Positions 22,767 to 34,461 of a stretch of 64,000 nt of DNA are shown one piece after another; position 1 is the first letter of the stretch; each line of letters begins with the position of its first letter. Source of the DNA: Megascapheus bottae (lineage: Eukaryota > Chordata > Mammalia > Rodentia > Geomyidae); NCBI GenBank assembly GCA_024803745.1, contig JANJXV010000129.1, positions 1,240,001-1,304,000 on the forward strand, written 5' to 3'. A program made the position numbers and the translations under genes. The notes beneath the pieces were generated by a model. That model saw nothing but the letters and a program-made list of their open reading frames with translations. It ran no database searches and had not been told where the DNA came from.

Positions 22767-22990
22767 AGCCTGGTGATGGTACCTCACACCTATAATCTTA
22801 GCTACTCAGGAGGCTAAGATCTGAGAATCAAAGTTTAAAGCCAGCCAAAGTACCCAGTTAACTGCCAGAAAAACCAGAAGTGGCACTGTGGCTCACAGAT
22901 TAAAGCACTAGCCTTGAGCTGAAGAGCTCAGGGACAGTGCCCAGGCCCAGAGTTCAAGACCCACAATTGACAAAAATCAAACAAGCAAAC
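22767..22990 (+). repeat. 7SL-like + Geo-type SINE
   Basis: Clear two-arm structure (cttagctactcaggaggcta; gaagtggcactgtggctcac; gcccagagttcaagaccca) with an A-rich tail. The gap 22406-22766 before it shows nothing I can name. Confidence 0.85.
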
Positions 22991-23196
22991 AAAACTCACA
23001 AAGAAGCCTGCAGACCACAGTGGTTCTGCTGAGTCTCTTCTCTATGGGGATCAGGAAACATTTCACTTTTTCTGTCTCTTCCCATCTCAACATTCATACT
23101 AAAATAAGACTGTGTTGAAAGTTTCAATTTATAAAAATGGTTTTCATGAAGCACCCTGAAATATTCATCGCTTATATCTTAGTTGAAGATAGTTGA

Positions 23197-23295
23197 TTTG
23201 GGGCTGCATTGGTAGAGTGCTAGCCTTGAGCAGAAAAGGTCAGGGATAGAGCTGAAGCACTCATTTGAAGACCCAGTGCCAACACACAAAAGAAA
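23197..23295 (+). repeat. Geo right arm fragment
   Basis: attggtagagtgctagcctt followed by cagaaaaggtcagggataga and a diverged end. No left arm. Confidence 0.65.
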
Positions 23296-23391
23296 TTATG
23301 CACTTTATACATATTTTCTAATTTCTTAATGAATTTTTCAGTCTGTATAAATATAGGGTACATTCCTTGTTACTTAAGTAAGATTGCTCTT

Positions 23392-23735
23392 TTTTTCTTT
23401 TTGCCAGTCCTAGGGCTTGGACTCAGGGCCTAGACATTTTCATTGGACTCGCTTGCCCAAGGTGAGTGCTCTGCCTCTTGAAACACAGCGCCACTTCTAG
23501 CTTTTTTCTGAATATGCGGTACCGGTGAATAGAACCTAGGTCTTCATGCATTCTAGGTGAGCACTCTACCATTAGGCTACATTCCCAGGCAGTGAGATTC
23601 CTTTTACAGTCATTGTATGTTCACAGAGTTTGATCTCACACACTGTAGGGCCCTGGTTGGCTTTGACCTGTGATCCTAAGCCCTGAGCCTCCTAAGTAGC
23701 TGAAATTAAGTTGTGAGCCAGCATGATAGCTTCCA
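23392..23735 (-). repeat. Composite SINE, minus strand
   Basis: An IDL-Geo SINE in reverse (23392-23590: ccagtcctagggcttggact; ctaggtcttcatgcattcta) followed by a reverse 7SL-type arm (23610-23735: gatcctaagccctgagcctc, gtgagccagcatgatagc). These are two insertions or one composite. Confidence 0.75.
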
Positions 23736-23789
23736 TTCTTTTTTCTACAAAAATATATGTAGTTATCTAAAATATATCTATAGCTGAAA

Positions 23790-24895
23790 AAAATGAATCT
23801 CTCCCAAACAAATCTTCAAAGAAACAACCATCCGATTAAAAGGTGGGCTAAAGACTTAAAAGAGTATTCTCTGAAGAAAAAATTAAAATGGGCTTTAGAC
23901 ACATGAAGAAATGCTCCATATCTCTAGCAATAAGGGAAATGAAAATCAAAACAACTTTGAGATTCCACCTGACTCCAGTCAGAATGGCCATTATCAAAAA
24001 ATCTAATAAGAGATACTGGTGGGGAAGTGACCAGGGGGGATCACACCTACACTGTTGGTGTGAGTGTAAACTCGTTCAACCACTAGGGAAAGCAGTGTGG
24101 TGGTTCCTCAAAACACTGAACATAGAGCTCCCCTATGATCCAGAAAATCCACTACTTGGCATCTACCCAATTGTCCAGAAAAAAGGACATACTAAAGCCA
24201 CTACCACAATGATGCTCATTGCAGCACTATTTACCATAGCAAAGCTATGAAACCAACCCAGATGCCACTCAGTAGATGACTGAATCAAGAAGATGTGGTA
24301 CTTATACACAATGGAATGCTATGATGCCATCAGAAGGAATGACATCGCCCCATTTGTAAGGAAATGGAAAGACTTGGAAAAATTCATATTAAGTGAAGCA
24401 GCCAGACCCAAAGAAACATAAGCTCAATGGTTTCCCTCATTTGTAATAATTAGTTCACATCTAGGACTCTCCTAGCAGAGGATTACAATAACTCAAAAAC
24501 CTAGGTATATAAGGTCATATAGGATGAGACTAAATGAAAGGATCTCTAGGATATGGGAACAAGAGCTATATCTTGTGTCATCGTTGCTCTTAATCTTGTG
24601 TGATTTTTGTCCTTAATCTACTATGTTATTTCTCATCTCTTATTTTGCCCTTTGGTTAATGTCAGATTGCTACTGTACCTGATTTTTCCCTGGCATATTG
24701 TATATATGTTTATTTGTTTATGTCAAATAGGAAAGGGAAGGGGGGAAACAAGATGATTGGGAAGGGGAGGGGAGAGGGAACTGGGGACAAATACATGTGG
24801 AGTGGAATAAATGTGTGAGAAGTAATGCAGTCCACTACCTGTAAATGTAATCGTAACCCCTCTATACATTACCGTGAAAATAAAAAAGAGACTAT
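23790..24895 (+). mobile_element. 5'-truncated LINE-1 (ORF2 C terminus and 3' UTR)
   Basis: Encodes the ORF2 tail from the PIKRW-like region. The frame 23888-24250 gives FRHMKKCSISLAIREMKIK, a Cys-rich motif (WWGSDQGGSHLHCW, first Cys pair altered) and LGIYPIVQKKGH, ending in a TGA where ORF2 should continue with WNQPR. A G-rich 3' UTR and an AATAAA-type end follow. Independent of, and older than, the array L1s. Confidence 0.88.
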
Positions 24896-24963
24896 AAAAA
24901 TATCTGTAGAAAATGAGGTTGGATGATGGAAACAACCAGATGCCCTACTACAAAAAATGTGAT

Positions 24964-25012
<49 letters not shown>

Positions 25013-25575
25013 GGAATGATATATAGCCAACCGACAAGATAAAATAATGGCATTCTCGGGGAAGTGGATGAAAAGGAAAAAAATCATATTAAGTGAAGTA
25101 AGCCAAACTCAAAGGAACATAGGCCCAAGAGTCTCCCTCATTTGTCAAATTCAGTAGAAACCTTGGGCTCTGCTACCAGAGATTTACAATAGAACAAAAT
25201 CTAGAGACATCGTGACAAATAGCATGACACTAAATGTAAGGACCTCCAAGATAAAGAAACAAAACTCATATAATGAGTGATTGTTGTCCTTAATGAACTA
25301 TGTGATCTCTTATCTCTTTTGCTATCCCTTGGTTATATCATATTGTTACAATATTTCACCTTGTTTTCTGATATATTTCATATGTGCCTAATTGGTTATT
25401 TGAAATTGGATAGGGAAGGGGGGAAATGAAAATGATTGGGGGTAGGGGAAGGGAAATGGGGACCATATCATTACATGGGGTATCAAAGTTTGAGAAGTAA
25501 TGCACCTTATATCTGGTGAATATAATGTAACCCTTCTATAAATTACAATAAATATAAATACATAAAAAGAAGATC
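24896..25575 (+). mobile_element. 5'-truncated LINE-1 3' end with internal CA repeat
   Basis: Last part of ORF2 (MEWY-like, then [15 protein letters not shown] codons near 25085) and 3' UTR (G-rich tract near 25410; A-rich end near 25560). It abuts the preceding L1 tail. Confidence 0.8.
24964..25011. repeat. (CA)n microsatellite inside L1 ORF2
   Basis: About 22 CA units lie exactly at the 'tacacaatggaat' codons present in the other L1 copies (for example 5260-5272), so the repeat expanded from the short ACACA already in ORF2. Confidence 0.9.
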
Positions 25576-26000
25576 TGCACAGAAAAAAATAATAATGGCA
25601 TTTTTGGGGTAGTGGATGAAATTAGAGTGAATCCTGTTGAGTGAGATAAGTCAAGACCAAGGAACAAAAGGTACATGATATCCTTAATATATGGATATTA
25701 GTTTCAAACAGTAGTAGAGCGATGATTGAATAGTAGATACCCAAAGTTCTGGACATAATTTTGGAGATACAAACATAACTACATAGACATAAAAATCTAG
25801 GATAGACTATACACTCTATAGATATGTGTATTATTATAGATTAATCTGTATCTATGACATACAAAGACTCAGCTTAATTTTTACTATATTCTAAAATCTA
25901 TGTGCCAGTGATTGTATAGCGATTCCCTTCTTGAATACTTGTTGGTTAAACATGACATTTGAAATATGATGTAAAATTCAATGTTAATAAATTTTTTAAA
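25576..26000 (+). mobile_element. Old L1-like 3' end fragment
   Basis: Starts with a diverged form of the ORF2 end (gatgaaattagagtgaatcc, gtgagataagtcaagaccaa) and ends in gttaataaattttttaaaaa, an L1-type tail. It is less similar to the array L1 than its two neighbours, so probably an older subfamily. Confidence 0.6.
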
Positions 26001-26386
26001 AAAGAGGCTAGAGGTAAATACCACTAATGTACTTGCTCTAAGTGGTACAGAAATTTTCTTAATGAATCAAGGGTTTTTATTACATCTTTATGCAATTATT
26101 TTAGTTCTGAGTGTTCTACACTCAATGATACTTCTGGAAAGATGATATAGCTGACTGTGTAGATGGTATGAAGACATACTGGCCTAAACGTAGAATAAAG
26201 CATTGGTAAGTGGCTGTTAGCTGTCCAGATTCTACTGGAATATGTGGAATGAATATATTAAGCACAATGCAGGCTCTTAGTCAGATCAGGATCAAGATTA
26301 TGTGGTTCCATCAGATGAATGAGGAAAGATCAGAAAAATCTACTAAGATATCCAGATATACTTTTTAAACTAAGGTATCTGGACTC

Positions 26387-26625
26387 CTTTTTTTTCTTTC
26401 TTGGTGGGGAGCTTGAACTTTGGACCTGGGCAAGGTCTCTTAGTTCTTTTTCCTCAAGGCTAATGCTGTACCAGTTTTAGCCACAACTCCACTTAGTTTT
26501 TGGGTGGATAAGTGGAGAGTAGAATCTTACAGTTTTTTTGTTTTCATTTTATTTGCTTGCAAAGGCTTTGAATCACCTTCTCTCTGGCTAGTAGAATGAC
26601 AATTATGACCCTCCAGCGCCTGGCT
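26387..26625 (-). repeat. 7SL-like + Geo-type SINE, minus strand
   Basis: Geo arm in reverse (gagcttgaactttggacctg, cctcaaggctaatgctgtac) and a decayed left arm to ccagcgcctggctagtga. The 380 bp before it (26001-26386) shows nothing I can name. Confidence 0.65.
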
Positions 26626-26709
26626 AGTGATTTTTTGAAAACTGGACTTTATTCCAAATCACATAACTGGTTCCTAGCAAAGTTTTGAAGCCTGACTTAA
26701 ATGTGACAG

Positions 26710-26870
26710 ATTTTTGTCACTTGGAGACACTCTGTGCTGAACGTTAGAAATCTACCAGCTGAGTCACAGTGGCACTTCCAGTTTTTTGTTTATGTGGTGC
26801 TGAGGAATGGAATCCAGGGTTTCATACATGCTAGGCAAGCTTCATTTTCAGCCCAAGGTTTTATGTTTTG
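26710..26870 (-). repeat. IDL-Geo type SINE, minus strand
   Basis: cagtggcacttccagttttt and gtttcatacatgctaggcaa are the reverse of the right- and left-arm cores. Confidence 0.7.
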
Positions 26871-26999
26871 TTTTTTCAGTGTTGTTGCTTCTAAGGTACT
26901 GTATGATGTTCTTTCATTTTCTTTGCTTTTTACCTCTTTTCTTCTTTTTCCCTTTAGTTTTATTCTCTGTAGTCACTGTGTTGAATTCGGGTACCCTGT

Positions 27000-27275
27000 G
27001 TCTTGTACATAGGTTTATGTGATTTGGGGAATGGAGAGGGTATAATAAAATGGTAAAAAAAAAAAAGGAAAAAGGGTGAACCAATTGAACAGTGATACTT
27101 GGAAGACACTAAACGGAAATGAACTGAACAATCTGGGTGGAGAGGGGGCTGAGGGTAGGAAAACAGAGAAAAATGAGGGAGGGGATAACAATTTTCTTAA
27201 GAAATATGTTCATTACTTATGTAACCATATGCCAACTATATATTGACTTAACAAAATAAATTAACTTAAAAAATA
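27000..27275 (+). repeat. L1 3'-UTR-like fragment
   Basis: G/A-rich stretch, then aagaaatatgttcattactt and a short tail of aaataaattaacttaaa. Similar to 20460-20645. It ends where a SINE begins. Confidence 0.45.
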
Positions 27276-27279
27276 ATTT

Positions 27280-27508
27280 AGCCGGGTATGGTGGCTCACA
27301 CTTGTAAATGTAGCTACTCAAGAGGCTGGGATCCAAGGATAGCAGTTCAAAGTCAGCCTGGGCACTGAAGTCCATGTGACTCTTATCTCCAATTAACCAC
27401 CAGAAACCCAGAAGTGGCCCTATGGCTCAAGGGATAGGGCAGTAGTCTTGAGCTGAAAAGCTCAGTGACAAGACCCAGGTGCAGAATTGCAGTCCCATGA
27501 CTTGAATG
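27280..27508 (+). repeat. 7SL-like + Geo-type SINE
   Basis: Well preserved: gccgggtatggtggctcaca, agactcttatc-type core (gtgactcttatctccaatta) and a Geo arm ending in agtcccatgac. Confidence 0.88.
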
Positions 27509-27516
27509 ATGAATGA

Positions 27517-27745
27517 TACTAGCCAGGCTCTGTGCGCTCACACTTGGAATCCTATCTACACAGAATCAGGTTTGAATCCAGCCCAAACAAATTGCATGAT
27601 ATTCTGATTTACAGTTCATTACCAAAAATCTGGAAGTGCAGCTGTGGATAAAGTGGTAGAACACTAGCCTGAAGCAAAAAAAAAAACTTTTAAGGACAGT
27701 TCCCAGGCCCTGGGTTCAAGTCCCAGGACTTGCATAAAACAACAA
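27517..27745 (+). repeat. 7SL-like + Geo-type SINE
   Basis: ccaggctctgtgcgctcaca start, diverged left arm, Geo arm with an internal poly-A expansion near 27675 and ending ggttcaagtcccaggactt. Tandem with the previous SINE. Confidence 0.8.
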
Positions 27746-28437
27746 AATGTGACGCTGAGTCCTCCATCATTTGGTGTTATAGTTCAATATTCTTGATATG
27801 CGTCTTAGAAATTAAGTCCCTAGCAAATACTCTCCCCTGAAATTCTGCTTCATACCTGATTCATAGAATTTCAGCATCATTACTATCACCTACCAGTTAG
27901 CATAGCAGTCTACTACTGAAAATTTGAAGAAAACTTTTGAGTAATCCTAATAAATCTGTGTATCATATGCACACACATCAAATCAGCAGGAGCTATGTTC
28001 TACAATTATATAAATGTATTTAATCCCTTCTTGACTTAATGAGCCTTAAAGAGTAAAACATATGAAATAGTTATGAAACTAACAGTCACCATTCTTCTAC
28101 CTAATATTGTAATATAAGTTTATAAATGCAAGGACTATTCTGAAGTGTGCAGAAGATAGCTTCTAATTATAATATTCTCATGAAGTATAGTTTTTAAGAA
28201 ACATGTTGCTTGCTTTGGGAAAGCAAAGGCAAGGAAAAATGATATAAGTAAGTTCCCTATTTATCAGAAGGAAAATACTATTGGGTTTACATCAACTTCA
28301 TTCATTCCGTGGTGATGAAACAAATATTTGCAATTCCTGAGGCCAATCACTTCATTGTGATGCACAATCAGCCAGCTTAGATCAATCTTCCAAAAAAGGA
28401 AAGGAACAAATGAGAAGCAATTAAGGTTTCCAAAATG
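27746..28437. other. Unannotated AT-rich spacer
   Basis: AT-rich DNA with no recognisable open frame, exon or repeat. Confidence 0.4.
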
Positions 28438-28535
28438 AACCAGGTGGTGGTGGCAGCTCACACTTGTAATTCTATCTACTCAAGGCCTGAAATCCAAGGA
28501 TCTGGATTAAGTCTGTCTGGGATGAAGATATTACT
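28438..28535 (+). repeat. SINE left arm fragment
   Basis: ggtggtggtggcagctcaca and cttgtaattctatctactca are the 7SL-like arm; no right arm. The following 28536-28844 shows nothing I can name. Confidence 0.6.
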
Positions 28536-28844
28536 GTCTATAACATCATCTCTGTTATCACAGCCCAGCTGATACACTCTGCCCAACAGGTTCCAAACAC
28601 CAAAGTCCATCTCCTATCTGAAATACTACCAAACGTACTCACATATTATTTCCTCTTTGGGAGATAGTTGAAACATGTACCAGAAACATTTCCCTGGCTT
28701 CAGAGTGGAAGTGGAAATATATACTCACTAGAATCCCATCTAGTAAATTACAGTCAATCATCGTTCCTCACATCTTGTTAGTTAAATTGAACAATGAGTG
28801 TGTGGATCAGAAGCAATGTGTATGAGCATACATGTTGTAAAAGT

Positions 28845-29022
28845 ACTGTAATCCTAGCTACTCAAGATAAGCTGAGAACTGAGGATTCCAGTTCAAAATC
28901 AGCCACGCAATAAATTCCATAAGATTTTTACCTCTAATTAACCAGCAAAAAACAGAGCGTTGAATTGTGCTTAAAATGCCACAGCCCAAAGCTTTGCATT
29001 AAAGTGCTAGGGGGTAGCATTC
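28845..29022 (+). repeat. Decayed SINE at right edge of the spacer
   Basis: tgtaatcctagctactcaag, then ttttacctctaattaaccag and a weak right arm, up to the point where L1 sequence resumes at 29023. Confidence 0.65.
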
Positions 29023-30888
29023 AGGATGCCCACTCCCTCCACTCCTTTTTAACATAGTACTAGAATACCTAGGCAGTGCAATAAGGCAAGAAGCAAGCAT
29101 AAAGGGGATCCAAGTAGGGAAAGAGGAAATAAAACTATCCCTCTTTGCCGATGACATGATTCTGTATTTAAAGAATCCTATAGACTCTACTCCCAAGCTC
29201 CTTGAGCTGATTCAAAGCTTTGGAAGGGTAACAGGCCATAAAATGAACCCACACAAATCAACTACCTTACTTTACGCCAACACTGAGAGGAACGAGGCAA
29301 TAATCAGGAAAGAAATTCCTTTCACAGTAGCCTCAAAGAAAATAAAGTACCTAGCAATTAGCTTAACTAAGAATGTAAAGGACCGTTTAGATGAAAACTT
29401 TAAAACCATAAAAAAGGAAATAAAAGCAGAACTACGGAAAGGGAAAAACCTCCCATGCTCCTGGATTGGAAGAATCAACATTGTGAAAAGGACAATCTTG
29501 CCAAGGGCTATCTACAAATTCAGTGTAATACCAATCAACATCCCAATGTCATTCTTTAAAAAAATAGAAGAGGCAATTCAAAATTTCATATGGAATAATA
29601 AAAGACCACGTAGAGCAAAAATACTTCTTAGCAGAAAGAACAGCGCTGGAGGAATTTCAATTCCAAACTTAAGACTCTATTACAGAGCTATAATTCTCAA
29701 AACAGCTTGGTACTGGCACAAGAACAGGCCTGAAGTCCATTGCAGTAGAACTGCGGACCCAGATATTAAACCACAGACCTATGGCCACCTAATCTTTGAC
29801 CAGGGAGCCAAAAAAATAGAATGGAAGAAAGATAGCCTCTTCAACAAGTTGTGCTGGCAGAACTGGTTAAACACCTGCAGAAAAATAAGTTGGATCCTTC
29901 TTTGTCACCTTGCACTAGAATTAACTCCAAATGGATCAAAGACGTGGGGGTAAAAGCTGACACACTGAAAAGTTTACAGGAAGGAATAGGAGATACACTA
30001 GGCCTCCTTGGCACAGGTCGAAACTTTCTTAATAAGGACTAAGAATCACAACAAATCAGAGAAAGGCTGGACAAGTGGGACTGCATTAAACTGCAGAGCT
30101 TTTGTATGGCAACGGATATAGCTAGTAAACTAATCAGGAAGCCTGCAGAGTGGGAGAAGATCTTCACCACCCAAACAACGGACAAAGGCCTCATATCTAA
30201 AATATATCAACAACTCAAATAATTGAATCACTCCAAAACTCACCTCCAAAGTAACACCCATCCCATTAAAAATGGGCCAAAGACTTAAGAGAGTCTTCTC
30301 TGAAGAAGAAACAAAATTGCCTATAGACACATGAAGAAATGCTCAACATCTCTGGGCATAAAAGAAATGCAAATCAAAACAACTCTAAGATTCCACCTCA
30401 CTCCAGTTAGAATGGCCAGGATCAGGAATATGAATGACAACAGATGCTGGAGGCGATGTGGCCAGGAGGGATCAGTACTACACTGTTGATGGGAATGCAA
30501 ATTCGTTCAACCACTATGGAAAGCAGTGCGGCAGTGCCTCAAAACGCTAAACATACAACTCCCCTATGGCCCAGCAATTCCACTACTTGGCATTTACCAA
30601 ACAATCCAGAAACAAGGGCATACTAAACCCACTAGCACAACAATGTTCATTGCAGCACTATTCACCATAGCAAAGATATGGAACCAACCAAGATGTCCCT
30701 CAGTTGATGAGTGGATCAACAATTTGCGGTATTTGTACACAATGGAATTCTATGCTGCTGTCAGAAAAAATGACATCGCCCCATATGTTAGGAAATGGAA
30801 AGACTTAGAACAAATCATATTAAGTGAAGTAAGCCAGACTCAAAGGAACTTAGGCTCAGTGGTTTCCCTCATTTATCATAATCAATAG
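29023..30888 (+). pseudogene. L1 ORF2 RT palm to C terminus, broken, U2
   Basis: The FADDMILYL reverse-transcriptase box is intact near 29145-29171, followed by a 250-codon open stretch (29156-29953) with [21 protein letters not shown] and [12 protein letters not shown]. Frameshifts occur near 29880 and 30040-30300, including TAG/TAA stops. The Cys-rich end is recognisable (30450-30500) and the final frame, 30526-30888, ends at the usual C terminus. Confidence 0.88.
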
Positions 30889-31306
30889 AAACCTTGAGCT
30901 CTACTAGCAGAAATTTGCAATAGAGCAAAAGGCCATATATAAGGCCATATAATGTGAAGCTAATTGAAAGGACCTCCAGGATATTGACACAAAAGCCATA
31001 TAATGAATGATTGTTGTCCTTAATGTATTATGTTGTCTCTCATCTCGTTTGCTGTCACTTGGTTATCCCATATTGGTATAGTATCTCACTTTGTTATCTG
31101 ATATATTGAATTTATTTGTATTTGGATATTTGAAATTTGATAGGGAAGGGGGGAAAACCAAGATGGGTGGGGGGTGTAGAGCTGGAGGGAAATGGGTACC
31201 AAGACATGTGAAAGGGTATCAATGTATGTGAATTCATGCACCTTCTATCTGGCAAATATCATCTAACCCTTTTACCAATTACAATAAAAAATGAAAAAAA
31301 AAGAAA
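29023..31306 (+). mobile_element. LINE-1, array unit U2, 3' part
   Basis: L1 resumes inside the RT domain at the codons for QGCPL-type sequence (U3 equivalent 36433) and runs through the 3' UTR to the A-rich tail. Together with 7198-10017 it makes one unit lacking about 938 bp. Whether the halves were once one element or come from two units is not decided by the sequence. Confidence 0.92.
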
Positions 31307-32670
31307 GTTGTAGTGTGTGGGGAGGATGATGGGGTCAAATACATTTCTTCTTAGAAATTTACCTCATCTGGTTGCCCTGGATTTTCCTGGGCTTCTTCTT
31401 AGAGAAAGTTCTGTTATACTGGATTTGTGGCTTGGCAATGATCTAGCATGTACATCTCCGAGTAAGACATCCACAACTTCCATGCTTGAGACTCTAGTTT
31501 CCTGTCCTTTGGCAACAGCACAGCAACATCTTTCTTCCTCCTGAGCCACAGGCCAAGTGAGCTGGCTTGAGCTGGTTGTTAGTTACAGTGGCTTGGTTAC
31601 CAGTTTTCCATATTCTGTTCCATTATGAGGGAGGCAGGGTCACCTTTCAGGACCCACTGACCAAAGATCCTTGCTCACAAAAGACCTCACCAAAGACATA
31701 CTGGAGGCTGAATCTCTTCTCCACTCTCACAATATACATGTGGATGTAGTAAACAGCACACCATATTTGTCCAATCCCAATGTCTTCCACTAGGCCCCAC
31801 TACTAGTCTAGTCTCGGGATCAAGGAGCCTTTCTTAGGTAAGATCCAGTCTTAAGGGTTAATATTGCCCTCATCCTTTACAAAACATTTGCTTCACAGTG
31901 CCTTCTCTGCCTGCATTTTGCCCCTTGTCGAATTTTTTTTGTTTTTGCTAGTCTTGGGACTTGACCTCAGAGTTTGAACATTGTTCTTGAGCTTTCTTTA
32001 GGCTTTTGCTGTCACACCGAGCCACAGCACCACTTGCAGAGTTTTCTATGTATGTGGTAATGGGGAATCAAACCTGAGTCTTTTTCCTTGTTAGCCAAGT
32101 ACTCTACCACTAGGTGAAACACACAGGGCATCTTGCACATATTTTTGACGTCAATCTACTAGGATATCATTAGGTTTCTGTATCCTAATCAATTTTTTCC
32201 TGATGATTAGCTTTGCTGTCAAGTGTAAAAAATGCAAGAGGGAAAAACACAGAAGAATTAGTGAAATTAAAAAAAAAGCACTAGACACTGTTAAGTGTTC
32301 ATTCTTTGTGGTAGAAAAGATATTTGGATATGATGATGATGACTTTATAATTACTATGTCAGGGTTGAGAGTTTGGCATAGTGGTAGATTGCTTGCCTAG
32401 CATCCATGAAGATCTGGGTTTGATTGCTCAGTACCACAAAGATAGAAAATCTAGATGTGGCACTGTGGCACAAGTGGCAGAGGGCTAGACTTGAGAAAAC
32501 CCCAGGACTGTGCTCAGGCCCTGAATTCAAGCCCCAAGACTGGCAGAAAGATAAAAGACAATAAAAATGCTTTTTACGAGCTAACTCACTCACAGCATTT
32601 GCTTCTGAAATCTTCGCTTCTGCATCTTGTGAAATACCCCTTTCCCTCAAAGTAGACAAGAAAAACAGAT
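31307..32670 (+). repeat. Segment X (U2)
   Basis: Same structure as at 5833-7197: minus-strand SINE at about 31928-32128, short (GAT)n at 32331-32342, plus-strand SINE at about 32358-32555, ending at aaaaacagat where the U3 L1 starts. Confidence 0.9.
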
Positions 32671-33256
32671 CCATCCCATGGTCCACTGTGAGGCCACTGG
32701 TTGGGCTAAGAGCTAGTCGTGCAGCAACACATAAGTTTTATTCTAATACTTTCCAAACTTTGTACTCAAATATGCTACTTACTTACCAACTTATGTCAGT
32801 TATCCTTATGCTATAACTTTTCTTCTTTACTACAATATTCTTACACTCCTACGTTAATCCTCTTGCACCTCCCCTGACAAATCTCATTCTTTTTTTCTAT
32901 CTCTGGACCTCTGCTCGTCTTTCAACCCTTATACTGCACGGATCTACACTTGATGGCTGTTGAGCAATATTGTATATGTAGGTGGTTAATTATTCTCTAG
33001 GCTCAGAGGGACTTAAAGACAATAGAGATTGGATTGAGAGGCTTATTGTTTTGGGTATAAATCGCTTATCAGTGGTTGTATTAGGCTGGTCTGTAAGTGC
33101 ACAAAAAGAAAGAGTGATAATACCAATCAAAACTTGTGAACATCTAGTGTCTGCCAGCTACAGAGGTCTAGATTGGTTATATCTGAAAAACTATAATCGT
33201 ATTTAGTAGTAATCTTGCTCCCATTTTCAAATGGGCAGAACAAGAAACTCAAGAAA

Positions 33257-34230
33257 ATGTCAAATCAAGAAACAACATCCCCCACCCAATGTAAACAGAC
33301 AATGGAACAGTCACTGGCAAACCTAGAGGAGAGTCTTCCAATTGCTACACAAATGCAATTGATAAACATCATTAATGACAAATGTGAAAATATAAAGAAA
33401 GAGATAATGGAGGAAGCCATAGCTGAACAAGAGGAAAGCAAAAACAAGGTGATAAGTGAAAAAGAAGAAGCCATAAAGGAGGCCATAATAAAGGTTTTTA
33501 AAAGAAAGATGGATGAATTCAAAGAATCCACAAATAAAAACGTGACCAAACTCCAGCAAATGTCCAAAGAAAATAAAGCTACTGAGCTAACCACTCAAAA
33601 GGAAATCAAGGAGATAAAGAAATCCATACATGATCTAAAACAAGGGATGCAAGGCATCAAAAGTGAGCAATTAGAAGCAAGGGAGATGAAAAATAAAGTA
33701 GATAGCTTTGATAGCAGGTTAGACATTGCAGAGGAGAGAATTTCCGTGGCTGAAGATAATTTAGGTATTATAACGAACAGAAAATGAGTCAATCCAAATC
33801 TAGGAAATATGAGAGAGCGCTTCAGGAGGTCCAAGATACAATTAGGAAGCCTAATTTAAGGCTAGTTGGTATGGAGGAGGGCGTGGGGAAAGAGGTCAAT
33901 GGTATTGGAAATATACTTCAGGGAATCATCTCAGAGAATTTCCCAAATATCCAGAAGGGCAGGCCCATCCAGATACAAGAAGCTTTTAGAACCCCAAACA
34001 GACCTGACCAGAAAAGAACATCCCACCGCCACATTGTGATCCGAACTGGATCAATAGAAACGAAAGGAAAGATCCTAAAGGCAGCCAGGGAAAAGGTATC
34101 AGTAACCTACAAAGGCAAACCAATCAGAATAACCCCAGATTTCTCAGCAGAGACCATGCAAGCACGAAGTGACTGGAAGCATATATGTCATGCCCTTAAA
34201 TCAAATAACTACCAACCAAGAATACTGTAG
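33257..34230 (+). pseudogene. L1 ORF1, split by 4 bp deletion, U3
   Basis: First frame 33257-33787 (coiled coil); second 33784-34230 (RRM and C-terminal domain, NLRLVGMEEG ... RITPDFSAETM). The break is a 4 bp deletion before MSQSKSRKYE, absent in U1 and U2 but shared by U3-U6. The second frame ends at the shared TAG (34228-34230); the downstream in-frame PAKLSFI segment is also present. Confidence 0.9.
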
Positions 34231-34461
34231 CCAGCTAAGCTCTCATTCATAACTGAGGGAAAAATAAAAACATTCCATTCCAGGGAAAAGCTGCAACAAT
34301 ATGTCGAAACAAAACCAACACTACAGAGAATTCTCAAAGATACTCTATACATAGAAAACCAAACTAAATGCAATATAGGGAAAGAAATGGCACCTAAACA
34401 GCATACCATCTAAGGACCACAAGAACTGTCAAGACACAGGCCCTACTAAAAGCTTTTAAAA

